Shown piece by piece: positions 33,842 to 43,821 of a stretch of 64,000 bases of DNA. The notes under the pieces were generated by a model. It was not told the origin of the DNA and searched no databases. It was given only the letters and a program-made list of their open reading frames with translations. This DNA is from Caballeronia temeraria (GTDB lineage Bacteria; Pseudomonadota; Gammaproteobacteria; Burkholderiales; Burkholderiaceae), in contig NZ_FCOI02000015.1 of NCBI RefSeq assembly GCF_001544795.2, forward strand, positions 62,001 through 126,000. Direction: 5' to 3'. The position numbers were made by a program, and so were the translations under genes. Every line of letters begins with the position of its first letter. Within the stretch, counting starts at the first letter, position 1.

Positions 33842-35526
33842 GCTTGCGCTCCCGCGGTGGCCTTGGCCGGCGCCTTCACGCCATTGCCTTCGGCGTGCGC
33901 GCGTGCGGCATCGACGAATGCCTTGAACAGCGGATGCCCGTCGCGCGGCGTCGACGTGAACTCGGGGTGGAACTGCACGCCGACGAACCACGGGTGCAGC
34001 GACTGCGGCAACTCCATCATCTCGGGCAAATCCTCGCTCGGGGTACGGGCGCTGATGATAAGCCCACCGGCTTCGAGCTGGGGCACGAAACGGTTATTGA
34101 CTTCATAACGGTGACGATGACGCTCGTTCACATCGCTGCCGTAAATGCGTTCGGCCATCGTGCCGGGCTTGATCGGGCACTTCTGCGAGCCGAGGCGCAT
34201 GGTGCCGCCGAGATCCGACTCTTCGTTGCGCTTCTCGATGCGGCCCGCGCGGTCGTACCACTCGGTGATAAGCGCGACGACCGGATTCTGCGTGTCCTGA
34301 TCGAACTCGGTGGAATTCGCATCCGTGAGGCCGGCGACATCGCGTGCGAACTCGATCACCGCGAGCTGCATGCCGAGGCAGATGCCGAGATACGGCGTCT
34401 TCGATTCGCGCGCATAGCGGATCGCCTTGATCTTGCCTTCCGTGCCGCGACGGCCGAAGCCGCCCGGAACGAGCACGGCGTCGAGATGCTTCAGCGCATC
34501 GGTGCCTTCGGCGTCGATCTGCTCCGAATCGATGTACTCGATGTTGACCTTCGTCGACGTGTGAATGGCCGCGTGACGCAGCGCTTCGATCAGCGACTTG
34601 TACGACTCCGTCAGCTCGACATACTTGCCGACCATGCCGATGGTCACTTCGTGCTTCGGATTCTCGAGCTTCTCGACGAGGTTCGACCACATCGTGAGAT
34701 CGGCCGGCGGCGGCGACAGCTTCAGCGCTTCGCAGATGATGTCGTCGAGATGCTGGTCGTTGAGCATCTGCGGAATCTTGTAGATGCTGTCCGCGTCCCA
34801 CACCGAGATGACGGCGTCTTCGGGCACGTTCGAGAACATCGAGATCTTGGCGCGCTCGTCGTCCGGAATGGGGCGGTCAGCGCGGCACAACAGAACGTTC
34901 GGATAGATACCGATTTCGCGCAGCTTCTGCACGCTGTGCTGCGTAGGCTTCGTCTTCAGCTCGCCCGCCGTCGCGATGAACGGCACCAGCGTGAGGTGCA
35001 CGAAGCACGCGCTGTTGCGGCCCATGCGCAGGCTCATCTGACGCGCGGCTTCGAGGAACGGCAGCGATTCGATGTCGCCCACCGTGCCGCCCACTTCCAC
35101 GATCGCCACGTCCGGCTGGCCGCACGTCGCCGCTGCGGCGCCGCGCTCCACGAATGCCTGGATTTCGTTGGTGATGTGCGGAATAACCTGCACCGTCTTG
35201 CCGAGATACTCGCCGCGGCGTTCCTTGCGGATCACCGATTCGTAGATCTGGCCCGTGGTGAAGTTGTTGGCCTTGCGCATCTTCGTGCTGATGAAGCGCT
35301 CGTAGTGGCCGAGGTCGAGGTCGGTCTCCGCGCCGTCTTCCGTCACGAACACTTCCCCGTGCTGGAACGGGCTCATCGTGCCGGGGTCGACGTTGATGTA
35401 GGGATCGAGCTTGAGGAGAGTGACTTTGAGACCGCGCGATTCGAGGATCGCGGCGAGAGAGGCGGCGGCAATACCCTTGCCAAGGGACGAAACTACGCCG
35501 CCGGTGACGAATACATATTTGGTCAT
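33838..35526 (-). CDS. pyrG: CTP synthase
   Basis: PyrG aminates UTP to CTP using glutamine. The 562-residue product has the synthetase domain starting MTKYVFVTGGVVSSLGKGIA with its P-loop. The class I glutamine amidotransferase domain has the nucleophile Cys in GICLGMQ (about residue 385) and the His/Glu pair in QFHPEF (about 525). The tail after the last motif is Ala/Lys-rich. The frame opens 17 codons earlier, but ATG 35526 is the family start. First gene of the pyrG-kdsA-(gap)-eno-ftsB series. Confidence 0.97.
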   Translation of the reverse strand: MTKYVFVTGGVVSSLGKGIAAASLAAILESRGLKVTLLKLDPYINVDPGTMSPFQHGEVFVTEDGAETDLDLGHYERFISTKMRKANNFTTGQIYESVIRKERRGEYLGKTVQVIPHITNEIQAFVERGAAAATCGQPDVAIVEVGGTVGDIESLPFLEAARQMSLRMGRNSACFVHLTLVPFIATAGELKTKPTQHSVQKLREIGIYPNVLLCRADRPIPDDERAKISMFSNVPEDAVISVWDADSIYKIPQMLNDQHLDDIICEALKLSPPPADLTMWSNLVEKLENPKHEVTIGMVGKYVELTESYKSLIEALRHAAIHTSTKVNIEYIDSEQIDAEGTDALKHLDAVLVPGGFGRRGTEGKIKAIRYARESKTPYLGICLGMQLAVIEFARDVAGLTDANSTEFDQDTQNPVVALITEWYDRAGRIEKRNEESDLGGTMRLGSQKCPIKPGTMAERIYGSDVNERHRHRYEVNNRFVPQLEAGGLIISARTPSEDLPEMMELPQSLHPWFVGVQFHPEFTSTPRDGHPLFKAFVDAARAHAEGNGVKAPAKATAGAQA

Positions 35527-35698
35527 CGCTAGATGCTCGCGGGAAAAACGGATTATACCGTAAAGGCCGGTTCCCACGAAGCGCGCGCGGCGCGGATATT
35601 GACTACAAATACGCGCATTTCGGCGTCATTTTTGCGGAACGTGGCGCAGGCCGTTCGTCAAGTCCCGCGTGCGTGCTCGTGCCCTTTTGAGCGCGCCG

Positions 35699-36520
35699 TC
35701 AGCACGGCGCGCGCATGGCCTCGAGCAGGCGTTGCACGGCGCGCGCGGTATCGATCGGGCGCTCCATCGGAAAGAGATGGCTGCCTTCCATCCATTCGAC
35801 GTTTTCGCCCGCGATGCGCCGCGTCATGCCCAGGCCGACCTGCCGCACTTCGCGCGAATGCGTCCCCGCGATGAAACCGACCGGCACCGGCGCGCCATGC
35901 GCGAGCCGCGCGCCGAGCGTGTGCGGCAGCGTGCGATAGATCTGATATTCCACCTGACGATCGAAGGCGAGCGTGCGTGCGCCGTTCGGGTGCGTCTGCG
36001 GAATGCCGAAATCGATATAGTCGGACAGCATGCGCTCGTCCCAGCGCGCGAACGCGGGCTTCGACTGAAAATGGCGCCACGCCTCGTCGCGGCTCGCCCA
36101 CTGCGTGCGGCGCTTACGGGTCGCCGCGGCGGGCGAGAGGCGCTCGTCGAGCCCGGTCCACTGCGTGACGCGCAACAGGCCGCTTTTCCAGCCCGCGATC
36201 ACCGGCGAATCCAGCATCACGACACCCTTCACCCATTGCGGGCGCTTCAGCGCCGCCAGCAGCGACAGATAGCCGCCGAGCGAATGCCCGACGAGCCACA
36301 CTTTCGGATGATCGTCGCCCGTTTCGCGCCGATAGCGGCTCATGTCGTCGATGAGCTGATCGACGAGATACGGCCAGTCGCGCGTCACCGGAAAGCGCGC
36401 GTCATGACCGATGCGCTCGATGCTGCGCACGTCGTAATCGTCAGAAAGCTCCGCGAAAATCGTGCGATACGTCGACGCCGGAAAGCCGTTCGCGTGCGAG
36501 AAATGGATGATGTCTTTCAA
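35699..36520 (-). CDS. Alpha/beta-fold hydrolase
   Basis: This 273-residue alpha/beta hydrolase has HFSHANGFPASTYR at the N-terminus, the nucleophile elbow GHSLGGY (about residue 77) and a late His in EGSHLFPMERP. The best start is TTG 36520 (product begins MKDIIHFSH); no ATG fits. The same frame is open far upstream, but that part is antisense or out of frame to comEC. comEC ends 17 bp upstream on the same strand. The substrate is unknown. Confidence 0.88.
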   Translation of the reverse strand: MKDIIHFSHANGFPASTYRTIFAELSDDYDVRSIERIGHDARFPVTRDWPYLVDQLIDDMSRYRRETGDDHPKVWLVGHSLGGYLSLLAALKRPQWVKGVVMLDSPVIAGWKSGLLRVTQWTGLDERLSPAAATRKRRTQWASRDEAWRHFQSKPAFARWDERMLSDYIDFGIPQTHPNGARTLAFDRQVEYQIYRTLPHTLGARLAHGAPVPVGFIAGTHSREVRQVGLGMTRRIAGENVEWMEGSHLFPMERPIDTARAVQRLLEAMRAPC

Positions 36521-36537
36521 GCGTGTCTCATTTTTTT

Positions 36538-39048
36538 CTAGCGCGCCATCCAATAGCGCGCGTGGCTTTGCCGGTAGCGCTCGAACGTGATCTGCGAACC
36601 GATTTCGATACGCGCCGCGCCGTCTTCGTCGCTGCGCGACAGCACGATCTCGCGCATCCGGTAGCGCGCGTACACGGTTGGATGCGGATGATGAAAACGG
36701 TTGCGATAGCCTACCTGAAATATCGCCGCCGACGGCCCGACGGAATCGAGGAAAGGCTCGGTAGACGAAGTGCGGCTGCCGTGATGCGGCACGATCAGCA
36801 CGTCGGCGCGCAGGTCGGCGGGCGCACGCGCGATCAGTTCGCGTTCGACGTCCGCTTCGATGTCGGCCGCGAACAGCGCCGCGCGCCCTGCCGCGTTCGT
36901 CACCTTGAGCACGCACGACTGATGATTCGGCTTGCCCGAAAGCGGTCCCGGCTCGGGCCACAGCACGCGGAATTCGACGCCGTCCCATGTCCAGCGCTGT
37001 CCGGCGATGCAGCGCAGCGTGTGCGCGCCGCGTGCGCGGGCATCGGACCACAACGCGTCCTGCGCGGGCAGCGACGCGAGCAGTTGCCGCACGGCGATCG
37101 ATTGCAGTACGGCCGGCGCGCCGCCCGCATGATCCGAATCCGAATGGCTGATGACAAGCGTATCGAGCGCGCGCACGCCCGCGGCCTGCAGATATGGCAC
37201 GACGATGCGCTCGCCCGCATGCGTCGATTCGGGGCCGGGACCAGCGTCGAAGAGCAACGCGTGCCGCGCGGTTTCGACGACGAGCGCCGAGCCCTGCCCG
37301 ATATCGAGCGCCGTGACGCGAAACGCGCCCACGGGCGCGGGATGCATCGCGGGTGCGAGCAGCGGCAGCCACGTCAACGGCGCCGCGAAGCGCAACGGCC
37401 AGCCGCGCGGCGCAAGCGCCCATGCGACGCCGACGCACGCCGCCGCGAGCGCGAACGCATCCGGCCGGGGCAGAAGCCAGAGCGAGGACGGCGCGGCATC
37501 GGCGAGACGCGCGAGCATGTCGCAGAGCACGGACAACGCGGCGTGCGCGAGGTGGAACATCGGCGCATCGAGCGGCGCGGGAAGGAGGAGGCCCGCGAGT
37601 GTGGCGGGCGTCACGATCACGCTGACCCACGGAATCGCGAATGCATTCGCGAGCGGACCGAGCAAGGGAATCTGCGAGAACCAGTAGACCGTGAGCGGCG
37701 CGAGCGCGATCGTCACCGCGTACTGCACGCGCGCGCTCGACGCGATGTGACGCCGCATCCGACCTGCGAATCGCGCGACGATCGCAAACGGCCTGCGCTT
37801 CTTCGGAGTTTGCGGACGCTGCCCCACTTCGCTCGGATCGACGCGATCCCACTGGTCGATGTCATCGTCGTCTTCCGTCTGCGCACGCGATTCGCTGCGC
37901 CCCGCCGACGCGATCGCATGCAGGATCGCCGCCACCGCGCCGAACGACAACCAGAATCCCGTCGACGTCACCGCCCACGGATCGCCGATCAGCACGAACG
38001 CGAGCGCCCAAAGCAGCACGAGCGATGACGCCGGCCGTCGCCCGCCGAGAAACGCGATCGCGAAGATCAGCAGCATCCACAGCGTTCGTTGCGCGGGCAC
38101 GTTGAAACCGGCGAGCGCGGCATAGCACGCGGCGAATGCAACCGCGCCGAGCGCCGCCACTTTCGGCGCGGGCGCGATCAACGGCGCGCTCACGCCACGC
38201 CAGCGCACGCGCTTCCAGACGAAGCCGAAGATCAACGCGGCCAATCCCGCGACGAAGCCGATATGCAAGCCCGATATCGCGACGAGATGGCTCGTGCCGG
38301 TGGCGCGCATGACGGCCCAGTCGGCATCGCTGACCTCGTCCTGCGCGCCCACCGCGAGCGCGACGATGATCCCGCGATGCGGCGCATCCCCAAGCACGCG
38401 CTCGATGCGATCCCGTGCGCGCGCACGCAGCCGATCGATCGTGAGTCGCGGGCCGGTCGCATCGGATTTCAAATGGCGCGGCGCGCGCGCAGTCGAGACA
38501 TAACCCGTCGCGCGAATGCCGCGTTCGAGCAGCGTCACTTCGCCGTCGCGCAGACCGAAATTCGCGTTGGCGTTCGGACGCTTCAACCGCGCGGTCAAAG
38601 TCCATCGCTCGCCTGCGTGAAGGTCCGGAACATGATCGCCCGACATCCACAGCAAGCGCACGACGCGCGGAAATTCATGCAGTTTCGCGCCGTTGGCTTC
38701 GACTTCGAACAGAAAGCGCGTGCCATCGGCCTGTTGCTCGGGCAGCCCGCGCACGAAACCCGTCAGTTCGATATCGCGCTGCTCGTACTCGGATGGCAAT
38801 TGCTCGCGCAGCCGCACGTCGGCGCGTATCGACGCATACGCGAAACCCAGCGCGCACGCCGCCATCGCGAAGCTCGCGATGCGCACGCGCGGCTGCATCG
38901 CGCCGAGCATCGTCGCAATGGCGAACGCCGCGCCGCACATGAACCACACGGTTCCATCCGGCAGGCGCGCCTGCTGCTGCAACAACACGACGCCCAATGC
39001 AAAACACAGCAGAATCGCCCGCACTTCTTTCCTCGTCCTCGTCGTCAC
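36538..39048 (-). CDS. comEC: DNA internalisation-related competence protein ComEC/Rec2
   Basis: ComEC forms the inner-membrane channel for single-stranded DNA uptake in natural transformation. The 836-residue protein has an N-terminal DUF4131 part with membrane helices (1-200) and a multi-helix Competence domain (about 220-520, with SHLVAISGLHIGFVAG). A C-terminal MBL-like domain (about 570-800) has VISHSDSDHAGG and VPHHGSRTSS. All three parts are intact, so the gene looks functional. A charged linker (SRAQTEDDDDIDQWDRVD) interrupts the helices near residue 390. Confidence 0.93.
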   Translation of the reverse strand: MTTRTRKEVRAILLCFALGVVLLQQQARLPDGTVWFMCGAAFAIATMLGAMQPRVRIASFAMAACALGFAYASIRADVRLREQLPSEYEQRDIELTGFVRGLPEQQADGTRFLFEVEANGAKLHEFPRVVRLLWMSGDHVPDLHAGERWTLTARLKRPNANANFGLRDGEVTLLERGIRATGYVSTARAPRHLKSDATGPRLTIDRLRARARDRIERVLGDAPHRGIIVALAVGAQDEVSDADWAVMRATGTSHLVAISGLHIGFVAGLAALIFGFVWKRVRWRGVSAPLIAPAPKVAALGAVAFAACYAALAGFNVPAQRTLWMLLIFAIAFLGGRRPASSLVLLWALAFVLIGDPWAVTSTGFWLSFGAVAAILHAIASAGRSESRAQTEDDDDIDQWDRVDPSEVGQRPQTPKKRRPFAIVARFAGRMRRHIASSARVQYAVTIALAPLTVYWFSQIPLLGPLANAFAIPWVSVIVTPATLAGLLLPAPLDAPMFHLAHAALSVLCDMLARLADAAPSSLWLLPRPDAFALAAACVGVAWALAPRGWPLRFAAPLTWLPLLAPAMHPAPVGAFRVTALDIGQGSALVVETARHALLFDAGPGPESTHAGERIVVPYLQAAGVRALDTLVISHSDSDHAGGAPAVLQSIAVRQLLASLPAQDALWSDARARGAHTLRCIAGQRWTWDGVEFRVLWPEPGPLSGKPNHQSCVLKVTNAAGRAALFAADIEADVERELIARAPADLRADVLIVPHHGSRTSSTEPFLDSVGPSAAIFQVGYRNRFHHPHPTVYARYRMREIVLSRSDEDGAARIEIGSQITFERYRQSHARYWMAR

Positions 39049-39084
39049 GCCGAACGCATGCAGCCGATGCGTCGATCGAAACGA

Positions 39085-39873
39085 TTATGAAGAGGCGAGC
39101 GCGAGCCGTGGGAGCGCCGCGTGAGCGTTAGCCGTTGTGCCTAGGGCGAGCGCGTTTTCGTCGATGCCGCGAAGCTGCGCGAGCACCTCCGCGATGCGCG
39201 CGACCTGATCCGGCGTGTTGCGCCCTTTGTACCGCCACGACGGCGCGATATCGGGCGCATCGGTTTCGAGGACGATCGCGTCGAGCGGAAGTTCGGTCGC
39301 GAGCCGGCGAATCTGCCGCGCGCGCTCGAACGTGAGATTGCCGCCGAAGCCGAGATGCATGCCCTGCGCGATGAACGCCTCGGCCTGCTGGAAGCTGCCG
39401 TTGAACGCATGCGCGATGCCGCAATGAATGTCATGCACGCGCAGGCCCTTGAGCACCTTGTCCTGCGACTTGCGCACGTGGCAGATGACGGGCAGACCGA
39501 ACTCGCGCGCGAGCTTCAGTTGCTCGTTGTAGAAGAACTGCTGGCGGGCGTCGTCGAGCGCCGGCACGAAATAATCCAGCCCGATTTCGCCGATGCCGAC
39601 GAAACGCGGATCGTACATGCTCGCTTCGATTTCCTCGCGCAGCACGCGCAAGTCATCGTCCTGCGCGCCCGGCGTGAAAAGCGGATGGATGCCCAGCGCA
39701 TACGCACCGCCTTCGATACGATGCGCGAGCGCGCGCACCGTCCCGAAGTTGAAGCGCCCGACGCCCGGAATCACGATGCGATTCACGCGTGCATCGCGGG
39801 CCGCGTCGGCGACGGCATCGCGGTCGGCATCGAACTCGCCGGCATCGAGATGACAGTGCGTATCGATCCACAT
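39085..39873 (-). CDS. TatD-family metal-dependent hydrolase
   Basis: This is a TatD-type nuclease/hydrolase TIM barrel of 262 residues. It starts MWIDTHCHLDAGEFDADR with the H-x-H metal motif. Further ligands lie in GEIGLDYF (about residue 90), ICHVRKS, AHAFNGS and ETDAPDIAP. GGGAGG sits 5 nt before ATG 39873, which decides the start. It lies 24 bp downstream of lolD and is probably co-transcribed with lolCD. Relatives act as 3'-5' DNA/RNA exonucleases. Confidence 0.92.
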   Translation of the reverse strand: MWIDTHCHLDAGEFDADRDAVADAARDARVNRIVIPGVGRFNFGTVRALAHRIEGGAYALGIHPLFTPGAQDDDLRVLREEIEASMYDPRFVGIGEIGLDYFVPALDDARQQFFYNEQLKLAREFGLPVICHVRKSQDKVLKGLRVHDIHCGIAHAFNGSFQQAEAFIAQGMHLGFGGNLTFERARQIRRLATELPLDAIVLETDAPDIAPSWRYKGRNTPDQVARIAEVLAQLRGIDENALALGTTANAHAALPRLALASS

Positions 39874-39896
39874 GACGCCTCCCGCAGAGGACCGCG

Positions 39897-40610
39897 TTAA
39901 ACCGGCACGACCGGCTCTTCGTGCAGCACGCCGTCGCGCAGGCGCATGATGCGGTCGCAGCGCGCGGCGAGATCGGGATCGTGCGTGACGATCACGAAGC
40001 TCGTTTCGAGCGTCTGCGACAGCTCCAGCATCAGGTTGAAGACGGTGTCGGCGGTGCCGCCGTCGAGATTGCCGGTGGGTTCGTCGGCGAGCACGCACGC
40101 GGGATGCGTGACCAGCGCGCGCGCGATCGCCACACGCTGCCGCTCGCCGCCCGACAGCTCGCCCGGCCGATGCTTCGCGCGATGCCCGATGCCCACACGC
40201 TCCAGCATGACCTGCGCTTCCTTGCGCGCGGCTTCCTCGGGCATGCGGCGGATGCGCAGCGGCATCGCGACGTTATCGAGCGCCGTGAATTCGGGCAGCA
40301 GATGATGAAACTGATACACGAACCCGAGCGCGCGATTGCGCAGCTCGTTGCGCTCTTTTTCCTTCAGCTCGGTGAACGGCTTGCCGAGGAGCGAGACCTT
40401 GCCCGCGCTCGGTTCGTCGAGACCGCCGAGCACGTGCAGCAGCGTGCTCTTGCCCGAACCCGACGCGCCGACGATCGCGAGCTTTTCGCCCTTCATCACG
40501 TCGAGTTGCGCGTTGTTGAGCACCTGCACGTTGAAGCCGCCCTGCACGAACGTCTTCGAAATCGCCGATGCCTGCAGCACGATATTGTTGGCCGGAATCA
40601 GATCACTCAT
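39897..40610 (-). CDS. lolD: Lipoprotein-releasing ABC transporter ATP-binding protein LolD
   Basis: LolD is the cytoplasmic ATPase that powers release of outer-membrane lipoproteins to LolA. The 237-residue protein has Walker A GASGSGKST (about residue 48), the LolD-type Q-loop FVYQFHHLLPEFTALDNV, the signature LSGGERQRVAIARAL (about 152) and Walker B VLADEPTGNLD. Its start overlaps the end of lolC/F by 8 bp. Confidence 0.96.
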   Translation of the reverse strand: MSDLIPANNIVLQASAISKTFVQGGFNVQVLNNAQLDVMKGEKLAIVGASGSGKSTLLHVLGGLDEPSAGKVSLLGKPFTELKEKERNELRNRALGFVYQFHHLLPEFTALDNVAMPLRIRRMPEEAARKEAQVMLERVGIGHRAKHRPGELSGGERQRVAIARALVTHPACVLADEPTGNLDGGTADTVFNLMLELSQTLETSFVIVTHDPDLAARCDRIMRLRDGVLHEEPVVPV

Positions 40611-41856
40611 AGCGCAGCGCCTCCGCCGGACGAACCTTCGCGCCGCGCCAGCTCGGATAGAGCGTGGCGAGCGAGGACAACAGGAATGCGATCACGCCGA
40701 TCTTGACGACATCGCCCGGCACGAGCTCCGACGGCAGCTCGCTGATGAAATACACCGACGACGGCAGGAACTGCACGTTGAAGAGATGCTCGATCATCGG
40801 CACGAGCCACGGAATACTCCACGCAATGAGGCAGCCGAAAGTCACGCCGAGCGCCGTGCCGATGAAGCCGATCGTCACGCCCTGCACCACGAAAATCTTC
40901 ATGATCGAGCCGGGCTGCGCGCCGAGCGTGCGCAGGATGGCGATATCGGCCTGCTTGTCGGTGACGGTCATCACGAGCGACGACACCAGATTGAACGCCG
41001 CCACCGCGATGATCAGTGTGAGGATGATGAACATCATGCGTTTTTCGATCTGCACGGCGGAGAACCACGTCTTGTTCTGCTGCGTCCAGTCGCGAATGTA
41101 GAGATCGCCGGAGAGCGTGCGCGCGAGCTGGCGCGCGACTTCCGGCGCGCGCTGCATGTCCTTCAGGCGCAGACGCACGCCGGTCGGCGCGTTGAGGCGA
41201 AAGAGCGCTTGCGCATCGTGGATTTCGATGAGCGCGAGCGTCGAGTCGTACTCGTAGTGTCCCGACTCGAAGACGCCGACCACGGTGAACTGCTTGAGGC
41301 GCGGCATCATCCCCGCCGGCGTGATGGTGCCTTCGGGCGCGACGAGCGTCACCTTGTCGCCGTCCATCACGCCGAGATTGGACGCCAGATCCTTGCCGAG
41401 CACGATGCCGAACTCGCCCGGCTTGAGGTCCGTGAGCTTGCCCGCGCGCATTTCCTTGCCGATATCCGACACTTCCGGCTCCAGCGTGGGTTCGACGCCG
41501 CGCAGCGCGACGCCGCTCACGGCGCCCTGGCGCGTGAGCAACGCCTGTGCTTCGACATAAGGCGCGGCGCCGATCACTTCGGGATTGCGGCGCGCCTCCT
41601 GCGCGGTCAGTTGCCAGTTGGGCATGGAACCCGTCGGCGAGAAGATTTCGACGTGCGCGAGCACCGACAGCATGCGGTCGCGCACTTCCTTCTGGAAGCC
41701 GTTCATGACCGACAGCACGACGATCAGCGCCGCGACACCGAGCGCGATGCCCGCCATCGACACGAGCGCGATGAAGGAGATGAAGCCGTTGCCTGTGGTG
41801 CGTTTGCTGGCGCGCGTGTAGCGCCAGCCAATCTGCCATTCGTACGGAAGTTTCAA
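40603..41856 (-). CDS. lolC: Lipoprotein-releasing ABC transporter permease LolC/LolF-type
   Basis: This inner-membrane permease extracts lipoproteins for transfer to the outer membrane. The 417-residue product has one N-terminal helix (FISFIALVSMAGIALGVAAL), a ~220-residue periplasmic domain and three C-terminal helices with the FtsX signature. The start is TTG 41856, preceded by AAGGAA at 5 nt spacing. An ATG 69 bp further up has no ribosome site and adds unrelated residues. Only one permease gene accompanies lolD, so it may work as a homodimer (LolF-like) unless a partner lies elsewhere. Confidence 0.93.
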   Translation of the reverse strand: MKLPYEWQIGWRYTRASKRTTGNGFISFIALVSMAGIALGVAALIVVLSVMNGFQKEVRDRMLSVLAHVEIFSPTGSMPNWQLTAQEARRNPEVIGAAPYVEAQALLTRQGAVSGVALRGVEPTLEPEVSDIGKEMRAGKLTDLKPGEFGIVLGKDLASNLGVMDGDKVTLVAPEGTITPAGMMPRLKQFTVVGVFESGHYEYDSTLALIEIHDAQALFRLNAPTGVRLRLKDMQRAPEVARQLARTLSGDLYIRDWTQQNKTWFSAVQIEKRMMFIILTLIIAVAAFNLVSSLVMTVTDKQADIAILRTLGAQPGSIMKIFVVQGVTIGFIGTALGVTFGCLIAWSIPWLVPMIEHLFNVQFLPSSVYFISELPSELVPGDVVKIGVIAFLLSSLATLYPSWRGAKVRPAEALRYE

Positions 41857-41967
41857 GCGATTCCTTTCTGCTGCTGGTTCAGCGTTGTTGTGCCCCGGTG
41901 GCGCGATTTTGCGAAAGTTTGCCATACATGACGCGGACGGGACGGCAGCGAACGCCAGAAGCGGCGT

Positions 41968-43821
41968 TCAGTGCAAGCTCACGCGGCACCATTGATAGAG
42001 GCTGACACCCTTTCCGATTCCGGCCCGGCGGCGTTCGCACGATGCCGCGTCGAGCGCGAAGCCGTAGCGCGCGAATGCCGGCGCCGCGCGCTCGGCCAGA
42101 AAGCGGTTTTCAGCGTCGACGTCGCGCACGTCGTCGGCGCGCAGATCGAGATGACAGCGCTTCGGGCCGGCGGCATCGTCGTGATAGCTCGCCCGCAGAC
42201 GCAGACGATCCACCGCCCAGCGCAGCGCGCCGCAGCCGTTCGCGCCCGAAGTCAGGCCGAGACGGTCGAGTATCGCGTTCGTGCGCGCGATGGTGTCGGT
42301 TCGCGCGTTGTAGCTTCCGTCGATCAGGGCGAACGCGGGGCCGCCGCGCGAACGGACCAGCTCGCGCACGCGTTCGTCGAAGGCCGGGCCGCGCGGGAAA
42401 CTGCTGTCGATTTGCGTGAACGCGACGTCGACCGGAAAGCGTGTTGCGAGCCACGCCCATGCGGTGCTCTCGCTGTAAATGATCGCGGTGGTGCGCGCAG
42501 GCTCGGCGAGCGACGGCAATTCGGCGTGATAAAGCGGGTCTGCCCAGCCTTCATGTCCCCAGCTGCGCACGCCGCCCGCGACTGTCACCACTACCGCGCC
42601 GCCGATGATCCAGAACGCCACGCGCCGCGCCCGCCGATAATCGAGCAGTTGTTGCAGCAGCACGAACGTGACGACGGGCGTGAGCACTTCGACGGCGACG
42701 ACGTACCGGTAGATGCTGAAGCCCTTCATCCACAAGAGATATCCGAGCGCGACGAACACCACGACGAAGCGCGAGCGCGCATCCAGACGCGGCATGCTGC
42801 GTCCGCGCAGTTTCGCGATCCCGCACGCGGCGACCCAGACCCAGAACACGGCATAGACGATCGGCCAGACGACCTCACGTACCGGCGATTCGCCGACGCG
42901 CTTCGGATCGGCGGCGATCACGAACGGCCACAGCAGCGTTTCGAGCAGGTTGCGCGGCAGCCAGCGCACGTCGCCGCTGATCGGCACGGTCATCGGATTG
43001 GGAAACCACTTCGCGAAGAGCGGAAAGAAGGGATTGCCGAACGACTGCCACATGTGGACGAGCCAGTAGCCGCCCGTTACGGCGAATCCGGCGAGCGACC
43101 CGACGCCGAAGACGAACGCGAACCGCACGCGCGCGCCGAACGACGCGGGATAGCCGAGCAGCGCCGCGCACAGCGCCACCGCGAAGATGGCGTTGGTGAG
43201 CTTGAACCCGACGCCGAGTCCGCACACGAAGCCGCCGCCGGCGACGACGAGCCAGCTGCGCAGCCGCCCCGACGACAGCGTGTCCCAGCTGGCGAGCAAA
43301 ATGAGCAGGCTCGCGAGAATGAGGAGCGACGTCGTGTCGTCGCCCATCGAGTTGCCGAGGCCGGTCAGAAAGCTCGGGCTCAACGCGCCTGCGAGCGCGA
43401 GCAGCAACGGCACGCGATTCGCGTCTTCCGCCGCGCTCTGCGCCACCGCGTGACGCGCGATGTGGAACACGAGCACGAACACGAGGCCATGCAGCGCGCC
43501 CATCGCGAAGCCGACGACGCGCGACGGCACATGCGTGTTCAGCCAGTACAGCCCGACATCGAGCATCGGGTTGAAGAACGATTGCATGCCCGCCGGCGCG
43601 AAATCGATCGACAGCTTGCCGTTGAGCCACGCAAACGGGTTGTAAAGGTGATAGTTGAAGAGATCCCAGTTGGCGTCTGCGCCGAGCCAGAGGGAATACA
43701 GGCCGAACAGCACCGGCACGAGAAAGCACGCGAAAGCGCGCGTGCGCGGCGCGTTCAGATCGATCGATTTCAATCGCGCCATCCGTGAGGACGACGGCGC
43801 GGGCACATCAGTTGACGGCAT
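41968..43821 (-). CDS. Polytopic membrane protein, GT-C glycosyltransferase-like
   Basis: This 617-residue protein has about ten membrane helices and a C-terminal soluble part of ~170 residues. The first extracytoplasmic loop contains GADANWDLFNYHLYNPFAW, with Asp residues in the position typical of GT-C lipid-sugar-dependent glycosyltransferases. Assignment to that fold is by topology only. The C-terminal region has four conserved-looking Cys. It is upstream of lolCD on the same strand, 111 bp from lolC. No sugar-synthesis genes are adjacent. Confidence 0.75.
   Translation of the reverse strand: MPSTDVPAPSSSRMARLKSIDLNAPRTRAFACFLVPVLFGLYSLWLGADANWDLFNYHLYNPFAWLNGKLSIDFAPAGMQSFFNPMLDVGLYWLNTHVPSRVVGFAMGALHGLVFVLVFHIARHAVAQSAAEDANRVPLLLALAGALSPSFLTGLGNSMGDDTTSLLILASLLILLASWDTLSSGRLRSWLVVAGGGFVCGLGVGFKLTNAIFAVALCAALLGYPASFGARVRFAFVFGVGSLAGFAVTGGYWLVHMWQSFGNPFFPLFAKWFPNPMTVPISGDVRWLPRNLLETLLWPFVIAADPKRVGESPVREVVWPIVYAVFWVWVAACGIAKLRGRSMPRLDARSRFVVVFVALGYLLWMKGFSIYRYVVAVEVLTPVVTFVLLQQLLDYRRARRVAFWIIGGAVVVTVAGGVRSWGHEGWADPLYHAELPSLAEPARTTAIIYSESTAWAWLATRFPVDVAFTQIDSSFPRGPAFDERVRELVRSRGGPAFALIDGSYNARTDTIARTNAILDRLGLTSGANGCGALRWAVDRLRLRASYHDDAAGPKRCHLDLRADDVRDVDAENRFLAERAAPAFARYGFALDAASCERRRAGIGKGVSLYQWCRVSLH

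Noticed and set aside
33844..35532. 562-codon plus-strand frame opposite pyrG
   Set aside because: It mirrors pyrG exactly on the opposite strand and encodes an Arg/Leu/His-rich product without domains.
36521..37852. Upstream extension of the hydrolase frame across comEC
   Set aside because: It is out of frame with comEC on the same strand and Arg-rich. The hydrolase domain begins at the TTG at 36520.
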